A stretch of DNA of 64,000 nucleotides, from assembly GCA_963678705.1 (NCBI GenBank), contig OY783208.1:22594207-22658206 (forward strand). Direction: 5' to 3'. Source of the stretch: Panorpa germanica (lineage: Eukaryota > Arthropoda > Insecta > Mecoptera > Panorpidae). Below are positions 21,714-32,839 of the stretch, piece by piece. The notes beneath the pieces were generated by a model, which made no database searches, was not told where the DNA came from, and worked only from the letters and a program-made list of their open reading frames with translations. The stretch's first letter is position 1. Every line of letters starts with the position of its first letter. Both the position numbers and the translations under genes were made by a program.

Positions 21714-22643
21714 ATGGAGAATAGAAAATTTCAAGAAATAAAACGAGAAATTGATGTGCGTTTAAATGAACCAACAGGAAATGTTTTTGAAAATATTAAA
21801 ATAGAAATAGAGGAACCAGTTGTCAAAGAAGCAGCGCTATGTGATGAAATAAAAACAGAATTTAAAGAAGAACCAGAATACAACTCAGATGAAGCTGCAC
21901 ATCTACCCCGAGATGATTACTTCATAAAGCTTGAAGTTCCAGAGCAACAACTTCAAAGTGATATGAATACGAACCTTAAGCCTTATATCTGTGATGTATG
22001 TCACAAATTGTTTGACACTAAGGCAGAAATCATAAAACATTTGCGTGTACATTCCGCAAAGAAACTACATTCTTGTAATACATGTAGTAAAATATTTGCT
22101 GACTCATCAACTTTAAATCGACATAAAAACATACATTTAGGTTTAAAACCATTTTCTTGTAATGAATGTAGTAAAACGTTTAGTCAATCCTCAAGTTTAA
22201 AACATCATAAAAACACACATTTAGGTTTAAAACCATTTTCTTGTAATGAATGTAGTAAAACGTTTAGACAATCATCACATTTAAAATCTCATAAAAATAC
22301 ACATACAGGTTTAAAGCCATTTTCTTGTGACGAATGTGGTAAAACGTTTAGACAATCAACACATTTAAAATCTCATAAAAATACACATACAGGTTTAAAG
22401 CCATTTTCTTGTGATGAATGTAATAAAGCGTTTAGTCAATCCTCAAGTTTAAAACTACATAAAAACACACATTTAATTTTAAAACCATTTTCTTGTGACG
22501 AATGTGGCAAAACGTTTAGACAATCATCACATTTAAAACGACATAAAAACACACATACAGGTTTAAATCCATTTTCTTGCGATCAATGTGATAAATGCTT
22601 TGCGCTTGCTGAATATTTAAAGAAACATCAAAAAACTCATTAA
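21714..22643 (+). CDS. ZnfC: C2H2 zinc-finger protein, 8 fingers
   Basis: 309 aa starting [14 protein letters not shown]. The N-terminus is shortened relative to ZnfB, lacking the AENLADPQ segment and having FKEEPEYNS in place of IKEESDDGS. Eight fingers: the two conserved leading ones ([10 protein letters not shown] and [10 protein letters not shown]), five variable ones with helices mainly [14 protein letters not shown] and SQSSSLK, and the closing [11 protein letters not shown]. Three linkers are TGLKP and one is ILKP. It ends directly after the last His (class II end), with a class II 3' flank and a poly(A) signal at about 22719. Likely a nuclear DNA-binding regulator. Confidence 0.9.
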   Translation: MENRKFQEIKREIDVRLNEPTGNVFENIKIEIEEPVVKEAALCDEIKTEFKEEPEYNSDEAAHLPRDDYFIKLEVPEQQLQSDMNTNLKPYICDVCHKLFDTKAEIIKHLRVHSAKKLHSCNTCSKIFADSSTLNRHKNIHLGLKPFSCNECSKTFSQSSSLKHHKNTHLGLKPFSCNECSKTFRQSSHLKSHKNTHTGLKPFSCDECGKTFRQSTHLKSHKNTHTGLKPFSCDECNKAFSQSSSLKLHKNTHLILKPFSCDECGKTFRQSSHLKRHKNTHTGLNPFSCDQCDKCFALAEYLKKHQKTH

Positions 22644-22948
22644 GTTCAAGTGCTTAGTTTTGTCCCTCACCTAATTGTATTTTATGTTTGCAGCAGTTTT
22701 ACTATGTACAGATTTGTAATAAATATTTTAAAAACTATGTAACGAATTATACTCTATGAAATTTATTTAGTTTACTTTAATCTATTGTATTAAATAAATA
22801 ATTTAAAAGATTTGTTGTTTCTTTGTCGAATTGCTACTGTTATTTAATTTAAAGTTAATAAAATAATTCGTAATTGCAAATTACTTTTTTACTTTATTAA
22901 ACATTTGCATCTATTTCAACTTTCTTTTGAACGATCACTTTTTGAAAT

Positions 22949-23509
22949 GGGCTTGTCTATTGGCGTGTCTATTTTATTAAATATCTAAATATTGACGGAG
23001 ATATAGCAATTAAAAGTTTGAATTGTAGTTTTAGCGCTAGAAAAGGTCGGCCATATTTGTATGTCGTGAAATGCATTTTAACGTCAGTTATTTGTTGAGT
23101 AGTTCAGTACTGTGGTAATGGTAGCTGTTGGTAGTCGAAATAATCAAGTCAAGTCAAAGAATAATAAGTTTTTATTTTATTTAACCCTGCTTAGACAGAC
23201 ATAATATTGTAATTTGATTGTTCCTTGAAACAGCTGTAAATAATATATTGATATTTTGATATATAAATACATATAGCAGAGATTTATGAGCTGTAAGGTT
23301 GGCAGCGGTTGTGATGTCATATGCATTTGGAATGTGTACAACTTTGAATCCCTTTAATAATTAAAGAGACAGAATTACTTTTTTAATTGTTAATATCTCT
23401 TAACATATAAGTAGTTATTAAAAAATAATTGGACATTTAAGGTTCTAGTAACCCACTTTATCAATATTTAGCATATTTTTATAAAAATTAAGACATAGGA
23501 CACTAGCCC
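22949..23509 (+). mobile_element. GGGCTTGTG MITE, left end shortened
   Basis: Standard orientation, but the left end jumps from GGGCTTGT to TATTGGCGTG, deleting about 55 bp of subterminal sequence. The right end reads GGACACTAGCCC. It ends 778 bp before the ZnfD start codon. Confidence 0.82.
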
Positions 23510-24286
23510 ATTCATGCATACTATATAAGCATTAATTATTTATTTCATTGACTATATAGAACATAGACAAACATTACTTTTTAAAATGAGTGTTTGAACC
23601 TCCATTTAATTGAAAGGTTTACACATAAATAACAAATCGTTTGAGAAATAATACTACATTACTACAAAACAATTTTAAATCAGTCTTTAGTAAAAATTGA
23701 AATTCATAAAACCCGCTAAAAGCAATTGAAAACCGGCAATGGGAAACAGCCTTCACGATCAAAAAACGCATATAAGTCATTGACAGTTTATCTCTGACCT
23801 TAACTTGACATACTTCTTAGATTAAAGTTAACTTTTTACAGCTAAATCAAATAAATATTATTAATATTTGGTTCTTATTAAGTTAAAATTCTAGAAACAT
23901 AAAACCATCAACACCAGATATAATACAACAACTGATATTTGAGAAAATTATAAATTAATATATGAAGGTATTTTAACTTTTAATTTTTAAATGAAAAACT
24001 TTGTTAGTTTATTATTTCGGAAGTAATAAACCTAAAGATCAAAATGATTAATTGCTCTTGATTTTCACATGAACTTAATTTATGTTTTATAGAGTACTAA
24101 TTTATTACAATTAAGTTTTTACCTGTATTCAACTTAACCTCACTTATTCACCTTAAATATTTCAAATGGTTATTTTCATTTTTCAAGCTCTTTAGATTTA
24201 TTTGTTTTAACGGATTGCTCATATTTTTTAATAGTGAAAATGTATTTCTTTTTGTTTTTAGTAAACTGAAAAACTGTTTTACTATA

Positions 24287-25564
24287 ATGGAGAATAGAAA
24301 ATTTCAAGAAATAAAGCGAGAAATTGATGTGCGTTTAAATGAACCAATGTACACAGAAAATGTTTTTGAAAATATTAAAATAGAAATAGAGGAACCAGTT
24401 GTCAAAGAAGCAGTGCTATGTGATGAAATAAAAACAGAAATTAAAGAAGAATCAGACGATGGTTCAGAAGAAGCTGCACTTTTACCGCGAGATGGTTACT
24501 TCATTAAATTCGAAGTTCCACAAAACAGTGGTCAACTTCAAAGTGAAATGAATACGAACCTGAAGCCTTATATCTGTGATGTATGTCACAAATTGTTGGA
24601 CTCTAAGGCAGAAATCAGAAAACATTTGCGTGTACATTCAGCAAAGAAACTACATTCTTGTAATACATGTAGTAAAATATTTGCTGACTCGTCAACTTTA
24701 AAACGACATAAAAACATACATTTAGGTTTAAAACCATTTTCTTGCGACGTTTGTAATAAGACGTTTAGTCAATCCTCAAGTTTAAAACATCATAAAAACA
24801 CACATTTAGGTTTAAAACCATTTTCTTGCGATGAATGCGATAAAGCGTTTAGTGAATCCTCAAATTTAAAACGACATAAAAACACACATTTAGGTTTAAA
24901 ACCATTTTCTTGCGATGAATGCGATAAAGCGTTTAGTGAATCCTCAAATTTAAAACGACATAAAAACACACATTTAGGTTTAAAACCATTTTCTTGCGAT
25001 GAATGTGATAAAACGTTCAGTTTATCTTGGAATTTAAAATTACATAAAGACACACATTTAGGTTTAAGTTCTTTTTCTTGCGACGTTTGTAATAAGACGT
25101 TTAGTCAATCATCATATTTAAAACGACATAAAAACACACACTTAGGTATAAAACCATTTTCTTGCGATGAATGTGATAAAACGTTCAGTTTATCTTGGAA
25201 TTTAGAACGACATAAAAACACACACTTAGGTTTAAAACCATTTTCTTGCGACGTTTGTAATAAGACGTTTAGTCAATCATCATATTTAAAACGACATAAA
25301 AACACACACTTAGGTATAAAACCATTTTCTTGCGATGAATGTGATAAAACGTTCAGTTTATCTTGGAATTTAAAATTACATAAAGACACACATTTAGGTT
25401 TAAGTTCTTTTTCTTGCGACGTTTGTAATAAGACGTTTAGTCAATCCTCAAGTTTAAAACATCATAAAAACACACATTTAGGTTTAAAACCATTTTCTTG
25501 CGACGTTTGTAATAAGACGTTTAGTCTATCCTCAAGTTTAAAACATCATAAAACACACATTTAG
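24287..25564 (+). CDS. ZnfD: C2H2 zinc-finger protein, 12 fingers then frameshift
   Basis: 425 aa from MENRKF. After the acidic KxE N-terminus come 12 fingers, several of them exact or near-exact repeats at DNA level. The finger [16 protein letters not shown] occurs twice in a row, and a pair with helices SLSWNLK and SQSSYLK is repeated. The frame ends in finger 12 because an A run that is AAAAA in sister fingers is AAAA here (25550-25553). Beyond it, 25565-25815 still encodes two RQSSHLK fingers and the standard closing finger [11 protein letters not shown] with a stop at 25813-25815, in another frame. The protein is therefore truncated by three fingers, or this is a sequencing error in a homopolymer. 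Confidence 0.85.
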   Translation: MENRKFQEIKREIDVRLNEPMYTENVFENIKIEIEEPVVKEAVLCDEIKTEIKEESDDGSEEAALLPRDGYFIKFEVPQNSGQLQSEMNTNLKPYICDVCHKLLDSKAEIRKHLRVHSAKKLHSCNTCSKIFADSSTLKRHKNIHLGLKPFSCDVCNKTFSQSSSLKHHKNTHLGLKPFSCDECDKAFSESSNLKRHKNTHLGLKPFSCDECDKAFSESSNLKRHKNTHLGLKPFSCDECDKTFSLSWNLKLHKDTHLGLSSFSCDVCNKTFSQSSYLKRHKNTHLGIKPFSCDECDKTFSLSWNLERHKNTHLGLKPFSCDVCNKTFSQSSYLKRHKNTHLGIKPFSCDECDKTFSLSWNLKLHKDTHLGLSSFSCDVCNKTFSQSSSLKHHKNTHLGLKPFSCDVCNKTFSLSSSLKHHKTHI

Positions 25565-25815
25565 GTTTAAAACCATTTTCTTGTGATGAATGTGGTAAAA
25601 CGTTTAGACAATCATCACATTTAAAATCTCATAAAAATACACATACAGGTTTAAAGCCATTTTCTTGTGACGAATGTGGTAAAACGTTTAGACAATCATC
25701 ACATTTAAAATCTCATAAAAATACACATACAGGTTTAAAGCCATTTTCTTGCGATCAATGTGATAAATGCTTTGCGCGAGCTGAATATTTAAAGAAACAT
25801 CAAAAAACTCATTAA
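25565..25815 (+). pseudogene. Out-of-frame last three fingers of ZnfD
   Basis: An intact reading of two near-identical fingers ([16 protein letters not shown]) and a closing finger ([16 protein letters not shown]), then TAA. It is displaced by one base from the main ZnfD frame. Class II 3' flank follows. Confidence 0.85.
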
Positions 25816-26120
25816 GTTCAAGTGCTTAGTTTTGTCGCTCACCTAATTGTATTTTATGTTTGCAGCAGTTTTACTATGTACAGATTTGTAATAAATATTT
25901 TAAAAACTATGTAACGAATTATACTCTATGAAATTTATTTAGTTTACTTTAATCTATTGTATTAAATAAATAATTTAAAAGATTTGTTGTTTCTTTGTCG
26001 AATTGCTACTGTTATTTAATTTAAAGTTAATAAAATAATTCGTAATTGCAAATTACTTTTTTACTTTATTAAACATTTGCATCTATTTCAACTTTCTTTT
26101 GAACGATCACTTTTTGAAAT

Positions 26121-26658
26121 GGGCTAGTGTCCTCATTTTTTAGTGGTCGATTTTTCAATTGTTGATTGAAATTAATGTTAATAAATGTGTATTGGCGTGT
26201 CTATTTTATTAAATATTTAAATATTGACGGAGATATAGCAATTAAAAGTTTGAATTGTAGTTTTAGCGCTAGAAATGGTCGGGCATATTTGTATGACGTG
26301 AAATGTATTTTAACGTCAGTTATTTGTTGAGTAGGTCAGTGCTATGGTAATGGTAGCTGTTGGTAGTCTAAATAATCAAGTCAAGTCAAAGAATAATAAG
26401 TTTTTATTTTATTTAACCCTGCTTAGACAGACATAATATTGTAATTTGATTGTTCCTTGAAACAGTGATATGCATTTGGAATGTGTACAACTTTGAATCC
26501 CTTTAATAATTAAAGAGACAGAATTACTTTTTTAATTGTTAATATCTCTTAACATATAAGTAGTTATTAAAAAATAATTGGACATTTAAGGTTCTAGTAA
26601 CCCACTTTATCAATATTTAGCATATTTTTATAGAAATTAAGACATAGGACACTAGCCC
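26121..26658 (+). mobile_element. GGGCTTGTG MITE
   Basis: Standard orientation with an internal deletion around 26465, where the segment between GAAACAG and TGATATGCATTTGG is missing compared with 22949-23509. It ends 778 bp before the ZnfE start codon. Confidence 0.83.
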
Positions 26659-27436
26659 ATTCATGCATACTATATAAGCATTAATTATTTATTTCATTGA
26701 CTCTATAGAACATACACAAACATTACTTTTTAAAATGAGTGTTTGAACCTCCATTTAATTGAAAGTTTTACACATAAATTAACAAATCGTTTGAGAAATA
26801 ATACTACATTACTACAAAACAAATTTAAATCAGTCTTTAGTAAAAATTGAAATTCATAAAACCCGCCAAAAACAATTGAAAACCGGCAATGGGAAACACC
26901 CTTCATGATCAAAAAACGCATTTAAGCCATTGACAGTTTATCTCTGACCTTAACTTGACATATCTCTTAGATTAAAGTTAACTTTTTACAGCTAAATCAA
27001 ATAAATATTATTAGTATTTGGTTCTTATTAAGTTAAAATTCTAGAAACAGAAAACCATCAACACCAGATATAATACAACAACTGATATTTGAGAAAATTA
27101 TAAATTAATATATAAAGGTATTTCAACTTTTAATTTTTAAATAAAAAACTTTGTTAGTTTATTATTTCGGGAGTAATAAACCTAAAGATCAAAATGATTA
27201 ATTGCTCTTGATTTTCACATAAACTTAATTTATGTTTTATAGAGTACTAATTTATTACAATTAAGGTTTTACCTATATTCAACTTAACCTCACTTATTCA
27301 CCTTAAATATTTCAAATGGTTACTTTCATTTTCCAAGCACTTTAGATTTATTTGTTTTAACGGATTGCTCATATTTTTTAATAGTGAAAATGTATTTCTT
27401 TTTGTTTTTAGTAAACTCAAAATCTGTTTTACTATA

Positions 27437-28033
27437 ATGGAGAATAGAAAATTTCAAGAAATAAAACGAGAAATTGATGTGCGTTTAAATGAACCAATGT
27501 ACACAGAAAATGTTTTTGAAAATATTAAAATAGAAATAGAGGAACCAGTTGTCAAAGAAGCAGCGCTATGTGATGAAATAAAAACAGAAATTAAAGAAGG
27601 ATCAGACGATGGTTCAGAAGAAGCTGCACTTTTACCGCGAGATGGTTACTTTATTAAATTCGAAGTTCCAGCTGAAAATCTCGCTGATCCACAGAACAGT
27701 GATCAACTTCAAAGTGATATGAATACGAACCTGAAGCCTTATATCTGTGATGTATGTCACAAATTGTTTGACACTAAGGCAGAAATCATAAAACATTTGC
27801 GTGTACATTCCGCAAAGGAACTACATTCTTGCAATATATGTTATAAAACATTTGAATATCTGTCAAATTTAAAACGACATAAAAACATACATTTAGGTTT
27901 AAAACCATTTTCTTGCGATGAATGCGATAAAACGTTTAGTCAATCAACAAATTTAAAATCTCATAAGAACACACATTTAGTTGTAAAACCATTTTCTTGC
28001 GATGAATGCGATCAAATGCTTTACGCGAGCTGA
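27437..28033 (+). CDS. ZnfE: short C2H2 zinc-finger protein, frameshifted last finger
   Basis: 198 aa from MENRKF. Acidic KxE N-terminus and three complete fingers ([46 protein letters not shown]). The fourth finger stops after DECDQMLYAS because one extra C (28013) precedes AAATGC. Without it, the frame would run on through the family's usual closing finger to the TAA at 28062-28064. The coding end is class II-like (CATTAAG) but the 3' flank is class I (ATGTGCCCCTCACATAAC), so the gene is a recombinant. It may be a young pseudogene. Confidence 0.8.
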   Translation: MENRKFQEIKREIDVRLNEPMYTENVFENIKIEIEEPVVKEAALCDEIKTEIKEGSDDGSEEAALLPRDGYFIKFEVPAENLADPQNSDQLQSDMNTNLKPYICDVCHKLFDTKAEIIKHLRVHSAKELHSCNICYKTFEYLSNLKRHKNIHLGLKPFSCDECDKTFSQSTNLKSHKNTHLVVKPFSCDECDQMLYAS

Positions 28034-28197
28034 ATATTTAAAGAAACATCAAAAAACTCATTAAGTTCAAGTGCTTAGATGTGCCCCTCACATAACAATA
28101 TGTACAAATTCTTTAATAAATATTATAAAAACTATTTAACGAATTATACTCTACTCTAATAATTTGAACTTTCGTTCAATTACAAATGTTAAAAAAT

Positions 28198-28640
28198 ATA
28201 ATGAAAGATGCAAGAGGATTTTGGAGAGAGAGTTACGAGAGAAAGGCACAAGGAACATAAGATTTAATCGTAAGATTTAGATTGGGAAACGAAGAGAAGG
28301 CAGCATATACTAGGAAAATAGAGAGCAAAGGATGTGCGGGAAAGAAATAGAAACGCTGGAACACATTAAGTATTCATGTGAGAAAAGAGTAAAAAGTGAA
28401 AAGAAGACTGTGCAGTTATTAAAGGGAAGATTTGGATGATAATGATAGTCAAGGGTGAAGGCGGGAGGAAAGAGAGGGAATTACAGAGTAGAAAAATTAG
28501 AGAGAGTAACAGGAAGAGAGAAGGAATCGACCAAATAGTGTGCTAGAAATAACGCAGCAGCTGTTGATGTAAAAGATCAAAAGAGTACAACCTTTTATAT
28601 TTAAATAAATTGTGTTCAAAATTTTCGTTAACCCCTGTGA
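28198..28640 (+). mobile_element. Degraded non-LTR retrotransposon 3' fragment, copy 2
   Basis: Near-identical to 18885-19340; same frameshifts, so it was copied by duplication and did not insert separately. Confidence 0.5.
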
Positions 28641-28876
28641 ACATAGTTTATAAACCTCTGGTGAGCAATAAACCTGGCGTCAAGAAAAGCAAAACCACTT
28701 TACAGGTGTAAATTGAAGAAAGAAGAAGAAGCAGGAAACGGTGAGAATGAAGGAGGAGTAGGGAACATGGTGAGATAAGGTCAAGAAAAGAAGAAGCAGA
28801 AAGTACTTTTGGAAGTAGTAAAAGTCTAGAATACTTGAAGTTGAATTCATATAAAAATTAAATGTATTAGGAAATA

Positions 28877-29635
28877 TCCTATATTATAATGTTCCAAGTG
28901 TATGTATATTTATATGTTTATATGTTTGTTTGTTGCTGAAATTCGTATGGTAGAATGAAAACGGCTCCCTCAATGTTTTTGAAAGTTTGCTATTTCGTAG
29001 AGAAAAAATTTCTAAGACTTTTAGCGTCCCCGAATTTTCCCCTAAATTTCCTGGAAACCCGTAATTTTGGAAAAACTAAAAAAAAATTTTTTGCTTTTTG
29101 CTCTATAACTTTTAATTCGTAAAAGATAGAAAGTTGAAATTTGGTATGTGTATTACGGTGTTCAATTTTAACATTTTTTGTAATTAGGAATTGATAAATT
29201 GGAAATGGGGGCGTGGTTGAGAAAATTAGGACCTGGTTAAAAACTAAACTAAAATTAAACTAAAAAAATTTCTAAATTTAAAAATTGTATTTGAGGGCAC
29301 GGGGCGGTTTTTGCCGAAAGTAAAAATTGTACTAGAAAGTTGAAATTTGATATATGGGCTAATTTTGATACTTGATTTACGAATCGAAAAAAAAATCCCA
29401 AATTTTTAAAAAAAAAGTTGGTCAAATAAGGAATAAATTGAAAGTATTTTATATATTATTGAAAAAAAATATTCTTTTAGTCAATTTATATGAAAAATGA
29501 ATTTATTATTGTTCGAGTTTATTATTTCAATTTAAAAACAGAGTTAAATATGATATATGATGATATAAATATATTTTATTGGATTCAAATCATACACACT
29601 AAAAAGACGTCGCATTGCGACGGGGTAAACTCTAG
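28877..29635 (+). mobile_element. Full-length non-autonomous Helitron candidate
   Basis: 759 bp. It starts TCCTATATTATAATG after an A. It ends with a 6-bp-stem hairpin (CGTCGC ATT GCGACG, 29608-29622), nine bases, then CTAG before a T. These are the Helitron end rules with A|T insertion. No Rep/helicase coding. Copies at 19579 and 58339 keep only the 5' half, and 8865 is a diverged relative. Confidence 0.75.
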
Positions 29636-30151
29636 TAATACTATAGATTGTAAAGCTGAAAGGCACACAATTAATGTAATAAAAAATTAATATAAAATAC
29701 AATAAAACAATATTGTTATAGACAAACATTTTTTAATAAACTGACAATTACAAAATTGCATAAAATATTTAAAACAATTTTATAAATATAACAACATTAG
29801 TTCATTCCAATTAATTACCAAATAACACAACGATATCAACATAAAGAAATTTAAGTTTTTGAAAAAGTAAAAAAAACAATTATAATAGAAACCTTAACAT
29901 AGAATAAAATTTCAGTTTTACTTGTATCTTAAAATACATTTTAAGAGGCAATATTTAAAGTTTGAATCTTGATGAGGACTTCTATACTTTAATAACAATT
30001 AACATCTAGTTAACATTAATTCTTAACAATTCTCCATCATAATTGTGTCAAATTTTATTTGACAAATATGGGAAAATACATTTAATATTTTACATTCACT
30101 AATCGTGAATGAATAGACCTAAACGTGATAAAATCACTTTACGCATAACAT
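29636..30151. other. Intergenic, 3' side of ZnfF
   Basis: AT-rich DNA without coding signal. It must hold the ZnfF 3' untranslated region on the minus strand. Confidence 0.6.
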
Positions 30152-31567
30152 CTATTTTTTTGGTTTAATTGGTTTATTTTTTAAATGTTTCATAACATGC
30201 GTTTTCAACGCATCCTTTCGACTAAACGATTCGTTACATAATTCACAAAAATGAGGTTTCTCTCCTGTATGCCTCCGCCTATGTATAACTAGTGAAATAT
30301 TCTGGGAAAATGTTTTATCACACATATCACAAGAGTACGGTTTAACTCCTGTATGGATTCTAGAATGTACATCTAAACTACTTCTAGTAAAGAATGCTTT
30401 GTTACAAACTTCACATTTAAAAGGTTTATCTGCAGTATGCGTTTTCTCATGCATTCTTAAACAACCCTTCGAAACAAAAGACTTATTACAAATACGACAA
30501 TAAAAAGGTCTTTCACCTGTATGTCGGCGCATATGAACCTGAAAGGATCTTTTCATTAAAAATGATTTCTGACAAAGGTTACAAGTAAATGGCTTTTCTC
30601 CATTATGTCGACGAACATGATCTCGTAAACTATTACTATGACCGAAAGTTTTCTGACATATTTCACAAGAATATGGCTTTTCTCCTGTGTGACTTCGAAT
30701 GTGCGAAGTTAAAACATTTGCATCATTAAATGATTTGCTACATAGTTTACAACGATGTGGTTTCTCCCCAGTATGTGTTCGTTTGTGTTTAACATAATTA
30801 CTTCGAAAAGTGAAAGCTTTGTCACAGACAGAGCAAGCATATGGTGTTTCTCCTGTATGCACCCGATAATGCCTTATCAGGTAACTATTTTCCGTAAATG
30901 ATTTTCCGCATGTGTCACACGAAAAAGGTTTTATGCCTGAATGTAAGCGCTGATGGGCTCGCAAACTGCCTCTTTCAGTAAATGTACTTTTACATTCACT
31001 ACAAGAAAATTTCTTAATTCCAGTATGTTTTTGTTGATGTGCAAGTAAACTTTTCTTTTGAGCGAAGGATTGATAGCATATTTTGCAGGAAAAAGGTTTT
31101 TCTTCAAAATGTATTCTCATATGTATAACCAAACGAATTTTCTGAGGAAACGACCTGCTACATGTATAACAATCAAAACGTTCATTTTCAGGCTTCTTCT
31201 TCTTTTTAGATTTCTTACGTTTCTTATTCTTTTTAGACTTCTTTGGAAGATCAAGATCAAATTTATCATTTCCACGACCTTTACATTCACTAGTTTCTTC
31301 CACGTGCTTCATTAAATCTTCGACATTGCTAAAAACTTCAGAGCAAACTTCACAGCAAACCCATTGCAAAACTTCTTCTTTAATTTCATCTAAGTTATAT
31401 AAAGGCTGTGAACTAGAAGATGGAATATTTTCGATAGGTTCTTCTTTTATTTCTGTTTTAATAAGTTCTTCACCATTATGCAAGTCTTCAACTTCCAGTT
31501 TTATTTTTGTGTTTATATTTTCCCGGCTATCCAACAGTTCGCTATCAAAAATAACATCAATATCCAT
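30152..31567 (-). CDS. ZnfF: C2H2 zinc-finger protein, 12 fingers with canonical linkers
   Basis: 471 aa, single exon as read, minus strand, opposite to the array. The N-terminal ~70 residues are acidic with an IKTEIKEEP motif shared with the array proteins. A degenerate first finger (CCEVC...H...C, about residues 71-96) and a lysine-rich nuclear-localisation stretch (about 108-127) follow. Then come twelve regular C2H2 fingers. Most linkers are the canonical TGEKP/TGVKP/TGERP type, and finger sequences differ from each other across their whole length. This gene therefore looks older and under ordinary constraint. Likely a nuclear sequence-specific DNA-binding protein; partner and target are unknown. 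Confidence 0.92.
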   Translation of the reverse strand: MDIDVIFDSELLDSRENINTKIKLEVEDLHNGEELIKTEIKEEPIENIPSSSSQPLYNLDEIKEEVLQWVCCEVCSEVFSNVEDLMKHVEETSECKGRGNDKFDLDLPKKSKKNKKRKKSKKKKKPENERFDCYTCSRSFPQKIRLVIHMRIHFEEKPFSCKICYQSFAQKKSLLAHQQKHTGIKKFSCSECKSTFTERGSLRAHQRLHSGIKPFSCDTCGKSFTENSYLIRHYRVHTGETPYACSVCDKAFTFRSNYVKHKRTHTGEKPHRCKLCSKSFNDANVLTSHIRSHTGEKPYSCEICQKTFGHSNSLRDHVRRHNGEKPFTCNLCQKSFLMKRSFQVHMRRHTGERPFYCRICNKSFVSKGCLRMHEKTHTADKPFKCEVCNKAFFTRSSLDVHSRIHTGVKPYSCDMCDKTFSQNISLVIHRRRHTGEKPHFCELCNESFSRKDALKTHVMKHLKNKPIKPKK

Positions 31568-31776
31568 TGCGGTTTGTTGACGTTTCTTTTACGAAACTAA
31601 ACTGAAATAATAAAAAGATTGAGCTAAGCATTTGTTTCTTTAACATTAGCATATTTCTCATACTACGCCTGTGATATACACTCTAAATCTTTGCTTATTG
31701 ATACAATCAAAGTAAACTACAACCAAACCCTGAAAAATATTTCGATGGAACAAGATTCGAATCGTTAAACAACAAT
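31568..31776. other. ZnfF upstream region
   Basis: Between the ZnfF start codon and a MITE; presumably the ZnfF promoter or leader. No clear motif. Confidence 0.4.
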
Positions 31777-32393
31777 GAGCTTGTGTCCTCATTTTTTAGT
31801 GCTCGATTTTTCAATTTTTGATTGAAATTGATGTTAATAAATGTGTATTGGCGTGTCTATTTTATTAAATATCTAAATATTGACGGAGATATAGCAATTA
31901 AAAGTTTGAATTGTAGTTTTAGCGCTAGAAATGGTCGGCCATTTGTTTGACGTGAAATGCATTTTAACGTGAGTTATTTTTTGAGTAGGTCAGTGATGTG
32001 ATAATGTTTTGTAGCTGTTGGTAGTCGAAATAATCAAGTCAAATCAAAGAATAACAAGTTTTTATATTATTTAATTTTTATTAGGAATTTTATTGTTCCT
32101 TGAAATAGCTGTAAATAATATTTGATATTTTGATATATAAATACATAGAGCAGAGATTTTTGTGCTGTAAGGTTGGTAACCTTACACAAGGATTGTGATG
32201 TCACATGCACTTGGAATGTGTACAACGTTGAATCCCTTTAATAATTAAAGAGACAAAATGACTTTTTTAATTGTTAATATCTCTTAACATATAAGGAGTT
32301 ATTAACAAATAATTGGACATTTGAGGTTCTAGTAACCCACTTTATTAATATATAGTACACTTTTATAGAAATTAAGACAAAGGACACAAGCTC
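31777..32393 (+). mobile_element. GGGCTTGTG MITE (GAGCTTGTG variant)
   Basis: 617 bp with both ends carrying the same change (GAGCTTGTG and CACAAGCTC) and flanked by AT. The matching change in both ends suggests it was present when this copy moved. Confidence 0.85.
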
Positions 32394-32440
32394 ATTTTGG
32401 GAAATCACCAGCAAATATTAGAGAGATTCGAAGCAAAAAC

Positions 32441-32839
32441 GGTAATTATTCGATATAGGTACACCTTTTGTTTTGAACCTTATAAAGAAAACTATTGCAC
32501 TTTCGTATATTTTCTGGTGCTTTTATTATAGTGAAAATATGTACAAATCACACGTAATATACCTTATATAATTTTTTATTAAAAAATAGACAGAATTTAT
32601 GCTTAAAGTTGACTAATAAATGTGAAATATGAAGCCATTTTGATTTATATATAGAACAATGTCATATTATTTTAACTTTAACCATTAATATTGTTTTTTC
32701 CTAAATAAAAAATGGTATAATGTATATTACGTAAGATTTGTGCATGTTTCTAGTATACAACAAATGCCATAAAACACAAAAATGCAGTAGTTTTTTTATA
32801 AGATTCAAATCAAAGGTGTAGCTATATTGAATAATTACC
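32441..32839. mobile_element. GGTAATTATT MITE, longer relative
   Basis: 399 bp with inverted ends GGTAATTATTCGATATAGG and the complement-like end finishing in AATAATTACC. Related to 11624-11856. The expected 8-bp duplication is not evident. Confidence 0.7.

Noticed and set aside
24790..25053. Minus-strand frame of repeated CFLCRFKF-like units
   Set aside because: It is the antisense of repeated zinc fingers in ZnfD; the same shadow appears in other array genes.
24660..25560. Regular 84-bp repeats resembling a repeat array such as CRISPR
   Set aside because: The period is exactly one 28-residue zinc finger in frame, in an animal genome; no spacer pattern or Cas genes.
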